Shown one piece after another: positions 27,577-36,791 of a stretch of DNA of 64,000 nt (positions are counted from its first letter, which is position 1; each line of letters starts with the position of its first letter). The stretch is taken from positions 5,952,001 to 6,016,000 of the forward strand of contig NZ_BIFS01000001.1 in assembly GCF_003967555.1 (NCBI RefSeq), given 5' to 3'. Both the position numbers and the translations under genes were made by a program. A model generated the notes under the pieces. It saw nothing but the letters and a program-made list of their open reading frames with translations, made no database searches and was not told the DNA's origin. This DNA comes from Dictyobacter kobayashii. GTDB lineage: Bacteria > Chloroflexota > Ktedonobacteria > Ktedonobacterales > Ktedonobacteraceae.

Positions 27577-28626
27577 TCATGGCTGCGAGTAGATAGCATC
27601 GATCTCGCTGAGGCGTACAGGTCGTTGTTCTTGCAGCGAACGGTGAGCGGCCAGAGCCATCACCACCGGGGCGCGCCCGTCCTGGGCACTGACTGGTACG
27701 GGTTGGTCATAGTGCACCGCCTCTACGAACGCGCTCAGTTCGCGGACAAAGCTTTCGGTGTAGCGCTCCAGGAAAAAGTGTAGTGGCAGATCGCGCCGCA
27801 CGCACCGGCCATCACTGATGATAGCAGTGTTGGGATAATTATTATCGGTGCTGATTGCTCCAGCGCTACCCAGCAGTTCTACGCGCTGATCATAGCCGTA
27901 AGCGGCGCGACGGCTATTATTGATTGTGGCGATAACGCCGTTAGCGAAGCGCAGCATCACCACCGCCGTATCCACATCGCCAGCCTCGCCGATGGCAGGA
28001 TCGCTCATCACCCCGGCCAGGGTAAAGACCTCCTCGACCTCAGAGCCGATCAAGAAGCGGGCCATATCGAAGTCGTGGATCATCATATCAAGAAAGAGTC
28101 CGCCCGAGGCACGGATATACTCGATGGGTGGTGGGGTTGGATCCCGGCTGGTAATGTGCAGCAGATGTGGGCGACCCACTTCCGCCCGCTCCACCGCCTG
28201 GCGTACACGACGATAGTTGGCGTCAAAGCGCCGATTGAAGCCGATCTGTAGTTTTAAATTTCGTCCGCTGCTGGCCCGTTCAACTGCCGCAATTGCCCGA
28301 TCGATTGTAGGCAGATCAAGGGCGATCGGTTTTTCGCAAAAGATATGCTTGCCCAGCTGCGCCGCCTCCTCGATAATACACGCATGCGTAGCGGTTGATG
28401 AGCAGATGACAACGGCCTGAATAGCGGGATGTTCTAGAAGCTCCATATAATTACATGTAAAAGAGGGGATAGTATAGCGCTCCGCGCAGGCGCGCGCAGC
28501 CTCTTCATTCGTATCAGCTACCATCAACAGGTGGGCCGCAGGAATGCGTGTAACCAGATGTTCGGCATGCAGAGAGCCAATACGCCCGGCTCCGATCAGG
28601 CCGATCTTTAATCGATTTGCTGGCAC
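27577..28626 (-). CDS. iolG: Inositol 2-dehydrogenase
   Basis: 349 residues of the Gfo/Idh/MocA family. NAD-binding GLIGAGRIGSLHAEHL near the N-terminus, then FCEKPIALD with the catalytic Lys, and GLFLDMMIHDFDMARFLIG with the catalytic Asp/His pair. It oxidises myo-inositol to scyllo-inosose with NAD. GTG start at 28626 with GAGGAGAAAC upstream. Located between iolE and the aldolase with a 37-bp gap. scyllo-Inositol dehydrogenases are similar, but the operon favours IolG. Confidence 0.85.
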   Translation of the reverse strand: MPANRLKIGLIGAGRIGSLHAEHLVTRIPAAHLLMVADTNEEAARACAERYTIPSFTCNYMELLEHPAIQAVVICSSTATHACIIEEAAQLGKHIFCEKPIALDLPTIDRAIAAVERASSGRNLKLQIGFNRRFDANYRRVRQAVERAEVGRPHLLHITSRDPTPPPIEYIRASGGLFLDMMIHDFDMARFLIGSEVEEVFTLAGVMSDPAIGEAGDVDTAVVMLRFANGVIATINNSRRAAYGYDQRVELLGSAGAISTDNNYPNTAIISDGRCVRRDLPLHFFLERYTESFVRELSAFVEAVHYDQPVPVSAQDGRAPVVMALAAHRSLQEQRPVRLSEIDAIYSQP

Positions 28627-28663
28627 AAGGTTTCTCCTCTACCCTCGCTATGTTTCCTATAGT

Positions 28664-29593
28664 CTAAAGACCGATCGATGTAAGATAATTTCGATTGCGC
28701 TGCGCACTTTCTTTAGGGCTTCCCATGCCGGGCAGGACATCCTGTTCCACGACGATCCAGCCATGGTAATGTTGTTCGTATAGCCATGGGCTGATTTCCG
28801 CAAAAGGGACGCTTCCCTGGCCCAGTTCACAAAAGACGCCATCGTGTACGGCGGTAAAATAATCGAGGCCTGCAGTGCGGGCGCGCTCGGCTACCTGGGG
28901 ATGGCAATCTTTAAAATGCACATGCCAGATGCGTTCGCCAAAGAGTCTCAGGCCATCCAGCACATGCTGGCCGTCCGTGCCGCCTGTCCCGTAGAGGTAA
29001 TGGCCGGTATCGAAAACCAGTCCCAGCAGGGTTGGATCGGTCAGCTCTAGCAGGCGAGCAATCTCCTGCGGCGTCTCGACGTAGCCGGCGCAATGATGGT
29101 GGAAGGCGGTGCGCAAGCCTGTTTCATCATAGACAGCGCGCGCGATATGCTCGGCACCGCGCGCGAAGGTCGTCCATTGCGCCGAGCTCAGTCCCTGCTC
29201 GGGCGTGATACGCCCGGCGTTGCGTGTGCGTTGCGGCACGGTCCCGTTGGCATCGGCGAGAATCAGGAAGGGTGGCTGGTCGTTTGGATTGGCTACGGCG
29301 GCAAGTAAGCGGGCGACCTTGAGGGCTTCGTCGGCGCCAGGGTCGTGAGCGGCCGGATTGGCCAGCGCCACCGGGACAAATGCTCCCACCATTGTGAGCG
29401 CACGTTGTTCCAACTCTGAACGTAGCTGAACAGGTTCGGTGGGCATAAAGCCCCAATCGCCTAGCTCTGTGCCAATGTAGCCAGTGGCACGCAGCTCATT
29501 GAGCATCTGTTGATAGCCGATGCTCTCGCCCGCCAGACCTTCAAATTCGAGCGCGCCCCATGAACAAGGGGCGTTCGCAACACGTATCATCAT
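28664..29593 (-). CDS. iolE: 2-keto-myo-inositol dehydratase, IolE/MocC type
   Basis: 309 residues, a xylose-isomerase-like TIM barrel. The N-terminus [14 protein letters not shown] is typical of IolE/MocC proteins. Metal ligands are provided by [32 protein letters not shown] and the final WIVVEQDV. It removes water from scyllo-inosose to give 3,5/4-trihydroxycyclohexane-1,2-dione, the substrate of IolD encoded just upstream. IolH- or IolI-type isomerases share the fold, so the exact label rests partly on context. Confidence 0.8.
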   Translation of the reverse strand: MMIRVANAPCSWGALEFEGLAGESIGYQQMLNELRATGYIGTELGDWGFMPTEPVQLRSELEQRALTMVGAFVPVALANPAAHDPGADEALKVARLLAAVANPNDQPPFLILADANGTVPQRTRNAGRITPEQGLSSAQWTTFARGAEHIARAVYDETGLRTAFHHHCAGYVETPQEIARLLELTDPTLLGLVFDTGHYLYGTGGTDGQHVLDGLRLFGERIWHVHFKDCHPQVAERARTAGLDYFTAVHDGVFCELGQGSVPFAEISPWLYEQHYHGWIVVEQDVLPGMGSPKESAQRNRNYLTSIGL

Positions 29594-29657
29594 CTTTTTT
29601 GCCCACCTATCCTAGAATTTGCGCGGCCACTCATGAGGCCAGCGCACGGCTAAATAC

Positions 29658-31536
29658 TTACAGGAAATAGCGTTCATGCTGGCGTTTCTCAGCCCAGTTT
29701 GTGTAGGCGGATTGCACCGCAGGCATCTCACTGGTCGCCGCAAGCGGCACATCCCACCAGCTTTCATAGTCTGGCACACCGAGGTAGCGGTCGTTCTGGA
29801 TATAGATGACTGTGGTATGATCGATTGTTTGCGCCGCCTCAAGCGCGGCCACAAAATCGGCGCGGGTCTGGCACTCGATGACGTGCGCGCCCAGGCTACG
29901 CGCATTGGCAGCCAGATCAACCGGCAACGTATGAACCTCGGCGCCCGTTGTATCGCCGGGGAGGATATTGTTGTCGGGATAGGCGTAGCGCGTCCCGAAG
30001 CCCTCCTGGCCCAGTGAGCGACTGAGGCCACCGATACTCTTGAAGCCATGATTGTCGAGCAGGACGATAATCAACTTATAGTTTTCCTGAATGGAAGTAA
30101 CAATCTCACTATTCATCATCAGATAGGAGCCATCGCCCACCATAACATAGACATCGCGCTCAGGCGCAGCCATCTTAATGCCCAGGCCCCCGGCAATCTC
30201 GTATCCCATGCAGCTATAGCCGTATTCGAGGTGATAATTCTTGACGTGGCGGGCCCGCCACAGCTTGTGCAGGTCGCCGGGCAGGCTTCCGGCGGCACAG
30301 ACCATGATCGCCTCGGGCGAACTCAGTTCGTTTACCGCGCCGATCAGCTCGCTCTGGCTCGGCAGGGGCTCGTTGCGGATCGCATAGAGGCGCTCGACTT
30401 CGGCGTCCCATGCAGTGTGCAACTGCGTTGCCTGGGCGCGATAATCCGGAGCAACCGTATAGCCATCCAGCAGCGTTAACAGCTCTTCCAGCGTCGCACG
30501 CGCATCGCCGACCAGGGGGCAGGCCGCATGCTTGAACGCATCAAATTCAGCAACATTGATGTTGATAAAGCGGACGTTGGGATGCTGAAAGGCGGTTTTA
30601 GAGGCCGTCGTGAAATCGCTGTAGCGCGTGCCGATGCCTATTACCAGGTCGGCCTCGCGGGCGATACGATTGGCGGCAAACGTGCCGGTCACGCCGATGG
30701 CGCCCAGGTTCAGCGGATCACTATAGAGCAGACTACCCTTGCCAGCCATCGTTTCCCCCACTGGAATACCCGTCTGTTCGACAAAGCGGCGCAGGAGGGC
30801 GCTGGCCTCCGAATAGATCACGCCGCCGCCGGCGACGATTAACGGGCGCTGGCTGGCGCGAATCCAGCTAGCCGCACGTTGCAAGGCCTGGCGATCGGCT
30901 CGCAGGCGCGGGATGTGCCAGGTACGAGGCTGGAAAAAATCGGCTGGATAAGAGTATGCCTCGGCCTGCACATCCTGAGGAAGCGCGAGCGTGACCGCAC
31001 CAGTCTCGGACGGACTGGTCAGCACACGCATGGCCTCCGGCAGCGAGGTCAAGAGCTGCTCCGGGCGATTAATGGTCCCAGTAGCGGCTAAGCGGTTTAA
31101 AGCTATCGTTGACCGAGATGTCCTGCGAGTACGTGGACTCAAGTTGTTGCAACACTGGAGCGACATTGCGGCGCGCGAAGATGTCGCCGGGTAGTAGCAG
31201 AACTGGCAGACGATTGATGGTCGCCAGAGCGGCACCCGTGAGCATGTTAGTGGCACCGGGTCCAATCGAAGAGGTGCAGGCAAAGGTTTGCAGCCGGTTT
31301 TTGGTTTTGGCGTAGGCCACGGCACTATGCACCATCGCCTGCTCATTGCGCGACTGGTAATAGCGAAAAGCGGGCAACTGCTGTAGGGCCTGACCAATAC
31401 CAGCGACGTTGCCGTGTCCGAAGATGCCAAAGCAACCGGCAAAGAAGGGCTGCGCTACATCGTCACGTTCAACATATTGATTTTTAAGAAAGGTAATGAT
31501 GGCCTGTGCCATCGTCAACGTTGGCTGTTCGTTCAT
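29658..31536 (-). pseudogene. iolD: THcHDO hydrolase IolD (frameshifted)
   Basis: A thiamine-diphosphate enzyme of about 626 residues read in two frames. The ATG at 31536 (AGGAAG upstream) opens MNEQPTLTMAQAIITFLKNQ and the Pyr domain with the conserved CTSSIGPGATNMLTGAA. The frame breaks near 31073-31077 after LSRYWD, where B. subtilis IolD has RYWDRINRPEQ; here the second frame resumes with INRPEQLL and runs to 29658. ThDP/Mg binding is seen as GDGSYLMMNSEIVTSIQENY. The enzyme opens the inositol ring to 5-deoxy-glucuronate. A two-base loss (or one-base gain) explains the break. With iolB, C, E and G intact, a sequence error seems likely. Confidence 0.82.
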
Positions 31537-31550
31537 GGTTTTTCTTCCTG

Positions 31551-31722
31551 TACGGGCCGCAGTGCGGCAAGCGCCCGCAAGGGGCGCACCTACGATTGAT
31601 GCTCGTGGTACGGGCCGCAATGCGGCAAGCGCCCGCAAGGGGCGCACCTACGATCGATGCTCGTGGTACGGGGCCGCAATGCGGCAAGCGCCCGCAAGGG
31701 GCGCACCTACGATTGATCCTCG
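31551..31722 (-). repeat. Three tandem 58-bp units between iolC and iolD
   Basis: Units start at 31551, 31609 and about 31667 with period 58 (the third has one extra G). Each holds TACGGGCCGCAATGCGGCAA followed by GCGCCCGCAAGGGGCGC, i.e. two small GC hairpins, then ACCTACGAT. They fill nearly the whole 190-bp gap between the iolC stop and the iolD start. A diverged relative lies at 44024-44070. Confidence 0.85.
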
Positions 31723-31726
31723 CGGT

Positions 31727-32755
31727 TTAAAACCCACCGTGCTCCTGAATAAATGTCATTACCTCATCATGAGTGGGCATGAAGTTGGCGCAGCCATGCT
31801 GAGTGACCAGGATGGCGCCACAGGCGTTCGCCATGCGCACCGTTTTGTACCAGTCCCAGCCATTAACGAAGCCATACACCACACCAGCCGCGAAACCATC
31901 GCCCGCGCCCAGAATATTTTGGACCTCTACCGGGAAGCCGGGCACCGCCATCGGTTCAGCAATGACGCCATTAGAGATCGTGTGTATCAGCGAGCTAGCG
32001 GCGCCACGTTTTTGAATGAGCAGGCGCGGCCCCAATCGCAGCATAGCGTGAATGGCAGCCAGACTATCCCCACTCACTCGCGCATCCGAGATCTGGGAGT
32101 GCGTCAGGTTGACCTGGCTGGTATCCGTCAGCATCACAGCATTGATCTCGTCCTCGGTGCCGAGCACCACATCGATCAGGCGCAGGGCTGAACGCAGGGT
32201 GATGCCGAAGGCGCGCGGATCGTGCCACTGATCGGCCCGGAAATCAATATCGAGCATAACGGGGACGCCAGCCTGCTGTGCCAGTTCAGCCGCGAAAAGG
32301 GTAGCGCTGCGACTGGGCTCTTTGCACAGACCAGTGCCGCTGATCAGCAGGACACGGGCCTCAGAGATTGGCGTAGCCAGAACGTCATCGATGGTAAGAG
32401 CGATATCAGCACAATTCTCGCGGTAATAGGTCAGGGGAAAGCGATCAGGCGGCTCGATGCCAAGCACGACCGCGCTTGAGCGCAGTCCTGGCTTGCGAGG
32501 AATAAACTGCGTCGTAACACCCTCACGTTTAAGAAAATGCAAGATAAAATCCCCGACCTGGTCGTCTCCCACCGCCGTCAGTAGCGCCACGTCCAGGCCC
32601 AGCCGGCGCGTACCCACACTGATATTAGTTGGGCAACCGCCGACGTAGGCCGCAAAACCGCCGATCTCCACAAAAGGCGCTCCAATGTCGTTAGAATAAA
32701 GATCAATTGAAGAGCGGCCCATCGTAATCACATCGAATTTTTTGAGCGTTTCCAT
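31727..32755 (-). CDS. iolC: 5-dehydro-2-deoxygluconokinase
   Basis: 342 residues of the PfkB ribokinase family. N-terminal FDVITMGRSSIDLYSNDIGA and GGCPTNISVGTRRLG are characteristic of IolC. The C-terminal anion hole NILGAGDGFAAGVVYG carries the catalytic Asp. It phosphorylates 2-deoxy-5-keto-gluconate with ATP. It follows iolB by 15 bp and is separated from iolD by the tandem repeat array. Confidence 0.88.
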   Translation of the reverse strand: METLKKFDVITMGRSSIDLYSNDIGAPFVEIGGFAAYVGGCPTNISVGTRRLGLDVALLTAVGDDQVGDFILHFLKREGVTTQFIPRKPGLRSSAVVLGIEPPDRFPLTYYRENCADIALTIDDVLATPISEARVLLISGTGLCKEPSRSATLFAAELAQQAGVPVMLDIDFRADQWHDPRAFGITLRSALRLIDVVLGTEDEINAVMLTDTSQVNLTHSQISDARVSGDSLAAIHAMLRLGPRLLIQKRGAASSLIHTISNGVIAEPMAVPGFPVEVQNILGAGDGFAAGVVYGFVNGWDWYKTVRMANACGAILVTQHGCANFMPTHDEVMTFIQEHGGF

Positions 32756-32770
32756 GCTTGCCCCTCTCGT

Positions 32771-33676
32771 CTAACCTTTGCGCGCTATCTCATAGACCGG
32801 CACACGCGTATCGTGTCCTTGATAGCCAGCTTTGATCCAGACGTAACGTGGATCTTCACTATTGGCCAGCGATTGGGCGCTACCGGCCAGGGCATTGAGG
32901 TAGTAGGTGGTATAGCCGGGAGGTGAAGCGACCGGATGGTAGCCCTCGGGCACCAGCACAGCATCATTCTCGCGGGCAAGCAAGACCGCATCGATGGGTT
33001 TGCCAGCACGATGCAGCGGAGACTCAGGATCGGTATAGACACGCTGGAAAGCATAGCCTTCGGGGCGGCTAAGTTTGTAGAAATAGATCTCCTCAAGATC
33101 GGCCTCAACGACGCTGCCAGCACTATCTGTTTTATGGATATCGTGTTTGTGTGGTGGATAGCTCGACCAGTTGCCGCCGGGCGTATATACTTCGACGACG
33201 ATCAGACGATGGCAAGGGAAACCAGGTGGGATGATACTGTTGATCTGGCGGGTCGCGTTATCGCCGCCCCGGATCTCGATCGAGACATCGGCGGGCGTCA
33301 CCAGGCGCGGCTCGTGATCTTGATCGGTGCGCACCCAGACCACAACATATTCGCAAGAGGTCTCCGCCTGGACATTGAAGGATGTGCGGCGTGGCAGATA
33401 GAGGGCGTGTGGGAGGCCGCTAAAGACGCTTGTGCGTTCGCCGATGTGCTCCCACTGGCCGCGATCCGACTCGACACGTATGCGACCACCGAGAGGAACC
33501 AGTGCCAGCTCATGTTCACCGGTGGCAGATGTCCACGAACCATGCTCAGGTAGACGACGAACCTGAAAATTAAGATAATCCCAGCCGGCCAACTCTGGCG
33601 TGACTTCGGTAATGACGGCGGCATCGCTGGCACCGCCAGGATGGACGATCAGATTGTCAGCATTATACTGGCGCAT
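32771..33676 (-). CDS. iolB: 5-deoxy-glucuronate isomerase
   Basis: 301 residues of the KduI/IolB cupin family. Two cupin halves are present; the metal-site segment SSYPPHKHDIHKTDS and a later YHPVASPPGYTTYYLNALAG match the IolB family closely. It converts 5-deoxy-glucuronate to 2-deoxy-5-keto-gluconate. Second gene of the operon, 30 bp after the regulator gene. Confidence 0.88.
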   Translation of the reverse strand: MRQYNADNLIVHPGGASDAAVITEVTPELAGWDYLNFQVRRLPEHGSWTSATGEHELALVPLGGRIRVESDRGQWEHIGERTSVFSGLPHALYLPRRTSFNVQAETSCEYVVVWVRTDQDHEPRLVTPADVSIEIRGGDNATRQINSIIPPGFPCHRLIVVEVYTPGGNWSSYPPHKHDIHKTDSAGSVVEADLEEIYFYKLSRPEGYAFQRVYTDPESPLHRAGKPIDAVLLARENDAVLVPEGYHPVASPPGYTTYYLNALAGSAQSLANSEDPRYVWIKAGYQGHDTRVPVYEIARKG

Positions 33677-33706
33677 ACATTATCCCCTTTCCATATCTCA
33701 ATATAT

Positions 33707-34738
33707 CTACTTTGACAAAGGAGCGGTGCTCGTGCGTAACACGAGTGTAGGACTCAGGGTATGGTTTGCTCCGGGACGGCTTTGCAACAGATCCAGCATC
33801 ACCTGAGTCGCCAGGCGACCCAGTTCTACACGTGGCTGATGAATGGTGGTCAACGGAGGCGTGACACAACTGGCGATCGTAATATCATCGAAACCAATGA
33901 TGCTCAGGTCCTGCGGCACAGCGATGCCCCTGGCATGGCAGGAAGTTAGCATACCGATCGCGGTCATATCGTTGTAGCAAAAGATCGCAGTAACGCCAGC
34001 CTCAAGCAAAGGCGAGAGAGCATGTTGTCCGGCGCTAAGATCCTCTTCTTGCGAAGCCTCGGCACCAGGAGGAATCACAACCCATGATGGCGACGGCTCT
34101 ATACCGGCCGCTCGAAGGGCGTTAAGATAGCCCTGCTGCCGCTGGAGATTCGAGGCTGGACGGCTATGGCAACCAAGATAGCCGATGGCGCGATGACCCA
34201 GTTGTAGCAGGTGATTAACGGCGAGTTGAGCACCCTGACAATCATCGACCGAGATCCAATGGAGCAGGTTGGCCTGGCCCTCAACCTCACTATTAATGAG
34301 CACCGTTGGAATATGGGTGTGGTGCAGGCGACGGCCATAGTCTTCGGAGATGCGCGAAGACGCGACGAGGATACCATCGACGCGCCGACGGTGAAAGGTC
34401 TCGATGATATCCAGGGTTTCTTCCGGGTTATTATAGGACGCGCTGAGCAGCACACTGAAACCAGAAGCGCGCGCCACCTCTTCTACGCCTTTGACGACAT
34501 CACCGAAGAACGGGTCGGCAATCGAGGTAACGACCAGACCTATGGTGCTGGTCTGCTTTGTGTGCAGGCTCTGCGCGATCGCGTTAGGTGTATAGCCCAT
34601 CTCACTGGCCAGGCGCTGGATGCGCGCACGCGTCTCACTGCTGATGAGTGGACTTTCGCGTAGCGCGCGCGAGACGGTAGTGTGAGAGACTCCGGCGATG
34701 CGTGCGATATCAGCGATAGAAACCTCGTGTGGACGCAA
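33707..34738 (-). CDS. LacI-family repressor of the inositol operon
   Basis: 343 residues. The N-terminal HTH VSIADIARIAGVSHTTVSRALRESPLIS and hinge (YTPNAIAQSLHTKQTSTIGLV) are followed by a periplasmic-binding-protein-like sensor domain. Being first in the iol gene cluster, with a candidate palindromic operator 56 bp upstream (34794), it is probably an autoregulated repressor that responds to inositol or a breakdown product. B. subtilis IolR is a DeoR-type protein, so this is a different regulator class for the same pathway. Confidence 0.85.
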   Translation of the reverse strand: MRPHEVSIADIARIAGVSHTTVSRALRESPLISSETRARIQRLASEMGYTPNAIAQSLHTKQTSTIGLVVTSIADPFFGDVVKGVEEVARASGFSVLLSASYNNPEETLDIIETFHRRRVDGILVASSRISEDYGRRLHHTHIPTVLINSEVEGQANLLHWISVDDCQGAQLAVNHLLQLGHRAIGYLGCHSRPASNLQRQQGYLNALRAAGIEPSPSWVVIPPGAEASQEEDLSAGQHALSPLLEAGVTAIFCYNDMTAIGMLTSCHARGIAVPQDLSIIGFDDITIASCVTPPLTTIHQPRVELGRLATQVMLDLLQSRPGANHTLSPTLVLRTSTAPLSK

Positions 34739-34793
34739 ACGTTTTACTCCCTTGCTGGTTGCCTCTCCTCCGTTTGTGGGCCAGGATTATCAA

Positions 34794-34807
34794 TGCACAC
34801 GTGTGCA
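34794..34807. promoter_or_regulatory. LacI-type operator, perfect 14-bp palindrome
   Basis: TGCACACGTGTGCA is centred on CG, as LacI/GalR-family operators usually are. It stands 56 bp upstream of the start of the lacI-type gene, in the position of the operon promoter. Confidence 0.65.
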
Positions 34808-34909
34808 AAGCGTTGTAAAAAAATTTTGGCCTGCGGTGGCGTGCAGAAAAACATGGAAAATACTATATTTGCAAGTATAGATGCCGATTTCTCGGTTGTC
34901 AAGAAAAGC

Positions 34910-35066
34910 TTGCTTTGTGCGTGTGAAGGGGAAGTTGCGTACGCCAGCAGAGCGGCATGCACGAGGCCGGCAGGCGGTTGGTTGTGTGGGGAGGTGTTTG
35001 GAGGGCCACATGTCTATGCCGCCTACGGGGGCTTTTCGTGTTTATTATTTGTTTTCGGGTGGGGGA
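34910..35066 (+). repeat. Second copy of the dispersed ~160-bp repeat
   Basis: Matches 26190-26310: TTTGTGCGTGTGAAGGGGAA, GGAGGTGTTTGGAGGGC, then TATGCCGCCTACGGGGGC and TTCGGGTGGGGG. This copy has an extra stretch (about 34938-34990) and leads straight into the 65-bp tandem array. Confidence 0.7.
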
Positions 35067-35360
35067 GGGGGAAGCGGGGCAAGACCCGCACGTACAATTC
35101 ATTATTATTGTTGCGTTTTTGAGCGGGGGAGGAGAAAGCGGGGACAAGCCCCGCACGTACAATTCGTTATTATTATTGAGTTTTCGAGCGAGGGAGGAGG
35201 AAGCGGGGACAAGCCCCGCACGTACAATTCGTTATTATTATTGAGTTTTCGAGCGAGGGAGGAGGAAGCGGGGACAAGCCCCGCACGTACAATTCGTTAT
35301 TATTATTGAGTTTTCGAGCGAGGGAGGAGGAAGCGGGGACAAGCCCCGCACGTACAGATC
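35066..35360 (+). repeat. Five tandem 65-bp REP-like units
   Basis: The AATTC that follows each hairpin falls at 35096, 35161, 35226 and 35291, a constant 65-bp period; the fifth unit ends GTACAGATC at about 35358. Each unit holds GCGGGG(A)CAAGCCCCGC, ACGTACAATTCGTTATTATT, then TTTTCGAGCGAGGGAGGAG. The three middle units are virtually identical, indicating recent amplification. There are no unique spacers, so it is not a CRISPR array. Confidence 0.9.
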
Positions 35361-35429
35361 GTGTTTCTTTGGGCTTTTTCCTCTCGCCTTCGGTTCAAGT
35401 GGAGGTATATTGTACACCCGATCAAAACA

Positions 35430-35858
35430 CTATAGGTGAGAAGCCCGCAGGATAGATCCTAGCACTAATAGAGCCAATAATATAAGGGTCAGGATAAACT
35501 GGGGGGCCAGAGCATGTCCGGAAGATTTAAATTCGGGATCTGTCCAGGCTGTACCGGGAAAGGCACGTGCGCAGAGAAGCGCTATCCAATAAAAAGATGC
35601 AATGAGCACGGCGAGCTGAAACTGCGGCCATGATGTCTGCAGGGGAATCCAGAGCAGAAAAAGAGAGAGGCCGCCAAGCAGGATACCTAGCGAAATGGTT
35701 TGTCCATTGTGGAATTTAGCGTGTGGAGGCCAATGAGGATTAAAGATGTGTTGCCGAGCCGTGGCCGGAACGACAAAATCCGCCAGTAATCCTCCAAGTA
35801 TTGTTGCCAGAGCAACGATACTGACAAGTAAACGCCCTGGATCAAAAAAAGCTAGCAT
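35430..35858 (-). CDS. DUF6640-like small membrane protein
   Basis: About 142 residues from the ATG at 35858 (AAAGGAAATAATATT upstream), with four hydrophobic segments. The pattern (N-terminal VSIVALATILGGLLADFVVP, a HIFNPHWPPHAKFHNGQTIS loop after the first helix) fits the acetyltransferase-neighbour DUF6640 family of small integral membrane proteins. It starts only 4 bp after the MarR stop, so both are one transcript. Function unknown. Confidence 0.65.
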   Translation of the reverse strand: MLAFFDPGRLLVSIVALATILGGLLADFVVPATARQHIFNPHWPPHAKFHNGQTISLGILLGGLSLFLLWIPLQTSWPQFQLAVLIASFYWIALLCARAFPGTAWTDPEFKSSGHALAPQFILTLILLALLVLGSILRASHL

Positions 35859-35862
35859 AATA

Positions 35863-36363
35863 TTATTTCCTTTCGGGACTTGTTTCCTGTGTCTCAATCA
35901 AACGGAGAAGCAAGGATCGCAAATGGGTTACGTCTGTTTCCGATAATGATGCATAAAAATCTTCTTCTGAGCCTTTGGCCAGTTTGTTTGCTTGCTCAAA
36001 GGTATGCTGGCCATTAGCGGTCAATGTGATTGCGTAGGCCCGGCGATCGTGGGGATGCCGACAACGTTGTACAAGTCCGAGTTGCTCTAGATCATCGGTG
36101 AGCGAGACCATTGTATTGCGATCAACTGTAATCAAGCGTCCGAGCTCTATCTGTGTCAATGGTCCTTTATTTGCAAGTACAGAGAGAGCACCAAACTGGC
36201 GGGCAGTAATATGGAGTGTTGATAAAGCCTGGGTGAAGTGTTGCTGGGCCAGACTGGCAGCGTGGTTAAGTAGTACGCTTGTCCACTGCCGTTGAACTGG
36301 CAATAGAGACGTAACAGGTTCGTGCCGCTTGACCTCATTTTTTGTTTGAGCCGGTAGATCCAT
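35863..36363 (-). CDS. MarR-family transcriptional regulator
   Basis: About 166 residues from the ATG at 36363 (AGAAGG upstream). The MarR winged helix is seen as LTQIELGRLITVDRNTMVSLTDDLEQLGLVQRCRHPHDRRAYAITLT, with the DRR wing motif. A start at 36399 would run into the palindrome at 36392-36412 and is unlikely. It is co-transcribed with the small membrane protein and probably represses this two-gene unit; a ligand such as a phenolic compound is typical for the family. Confidence 0.85.
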   Translation of the reverse strand: MDLPAQTKNEVKRHEPVTSLLPVQRQWTSVLLNHAASLAQQHFTQALSTLHITARQFGALSVLANKGPLTQIELGRLITVDRNTMVSLTDDLEQLGLVQRCRHPHDRRAYAITLTANGQHTFEQANKLAKGSEEDFYASLSETDVTHLRSLLLRLIETQETSPERK

Positions 36364-36391
36364 AATAGCCTTCTTTTGATTTGTATCGCAA

Positions 36392-36412
36392 ATAATCATT
36401 GATAGTGATTAT
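36392..36412. promoter_or_regulatory. MarR operator candidate
   Basis: ATAATCA-N7-TGATTAT, a perfect 7-bp inverted repeat 28 bp upstream of the marR start codon. Size and symmetry fit MarR dimers. Confidence 0.6.
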
Positions 36413-36508
36413 ATTTGATGGTGACAATTGCGTCAAGGGTTGATTGTCGCAGATATTTCTTCAATGAGGGAGTTTTTATTGATGCATTTGCGAGATGGGA
36501 GGTCATAA

Positions 36509-36531
36509 GCGGGGCAAGCCCCGCACGTACA
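36509..36531 (+). repeat. REP-like hairpin unit
   Basis: GCGGGGCAAGCCCCGC followed by ACGTACA, a perfect single copy of the family between the marR operator and the MFS gene. The rest of the 36413-36791 gap shows nothing further. Confidence 0.8.
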
Positions 36532-36791
36532 TGGTGGGGTTTTATAAATAGTGGATTGATAGTTGCAGCAGGTTTAGTGAGAGACGTTTTTTCTCATTTT
36601 AATTGTATCACGGTTGTCAATGGTTGTGCATCGTTCAATGGAACGGTGTTTTCTGGGTGCTTCTCTTGTATACTTGTCATCCGATACGTTGAACAGGTTA
36701 GCAGGGAGAAATATTGTTTTGCTGGTCTGTTTAGTAGAGGGTAGGTTAGCTAAGGAATGGCTTTTGATGGGTATGAGAAGGAACCGCAAAC

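Noticed and set aside
31551-31722. CRISPR array or riboswitch between iolC and iolD
   Set aside because: Units are tandem and nearly identical throughout, with no variable spacers; no known riboswitch pattern was recognised.
31496-33553. Plus-strand open frames across iolC, iolB and the tandem repeats
   Set aside because: Antisense shadows of iolC/iolB and of the 58-bp repeat; no ribosome site or motif.
35066-35360. CRISPR array
   Set aside because: The repeated unit has a constant 65-bp period and no unique spacers, and no cas genes are present.
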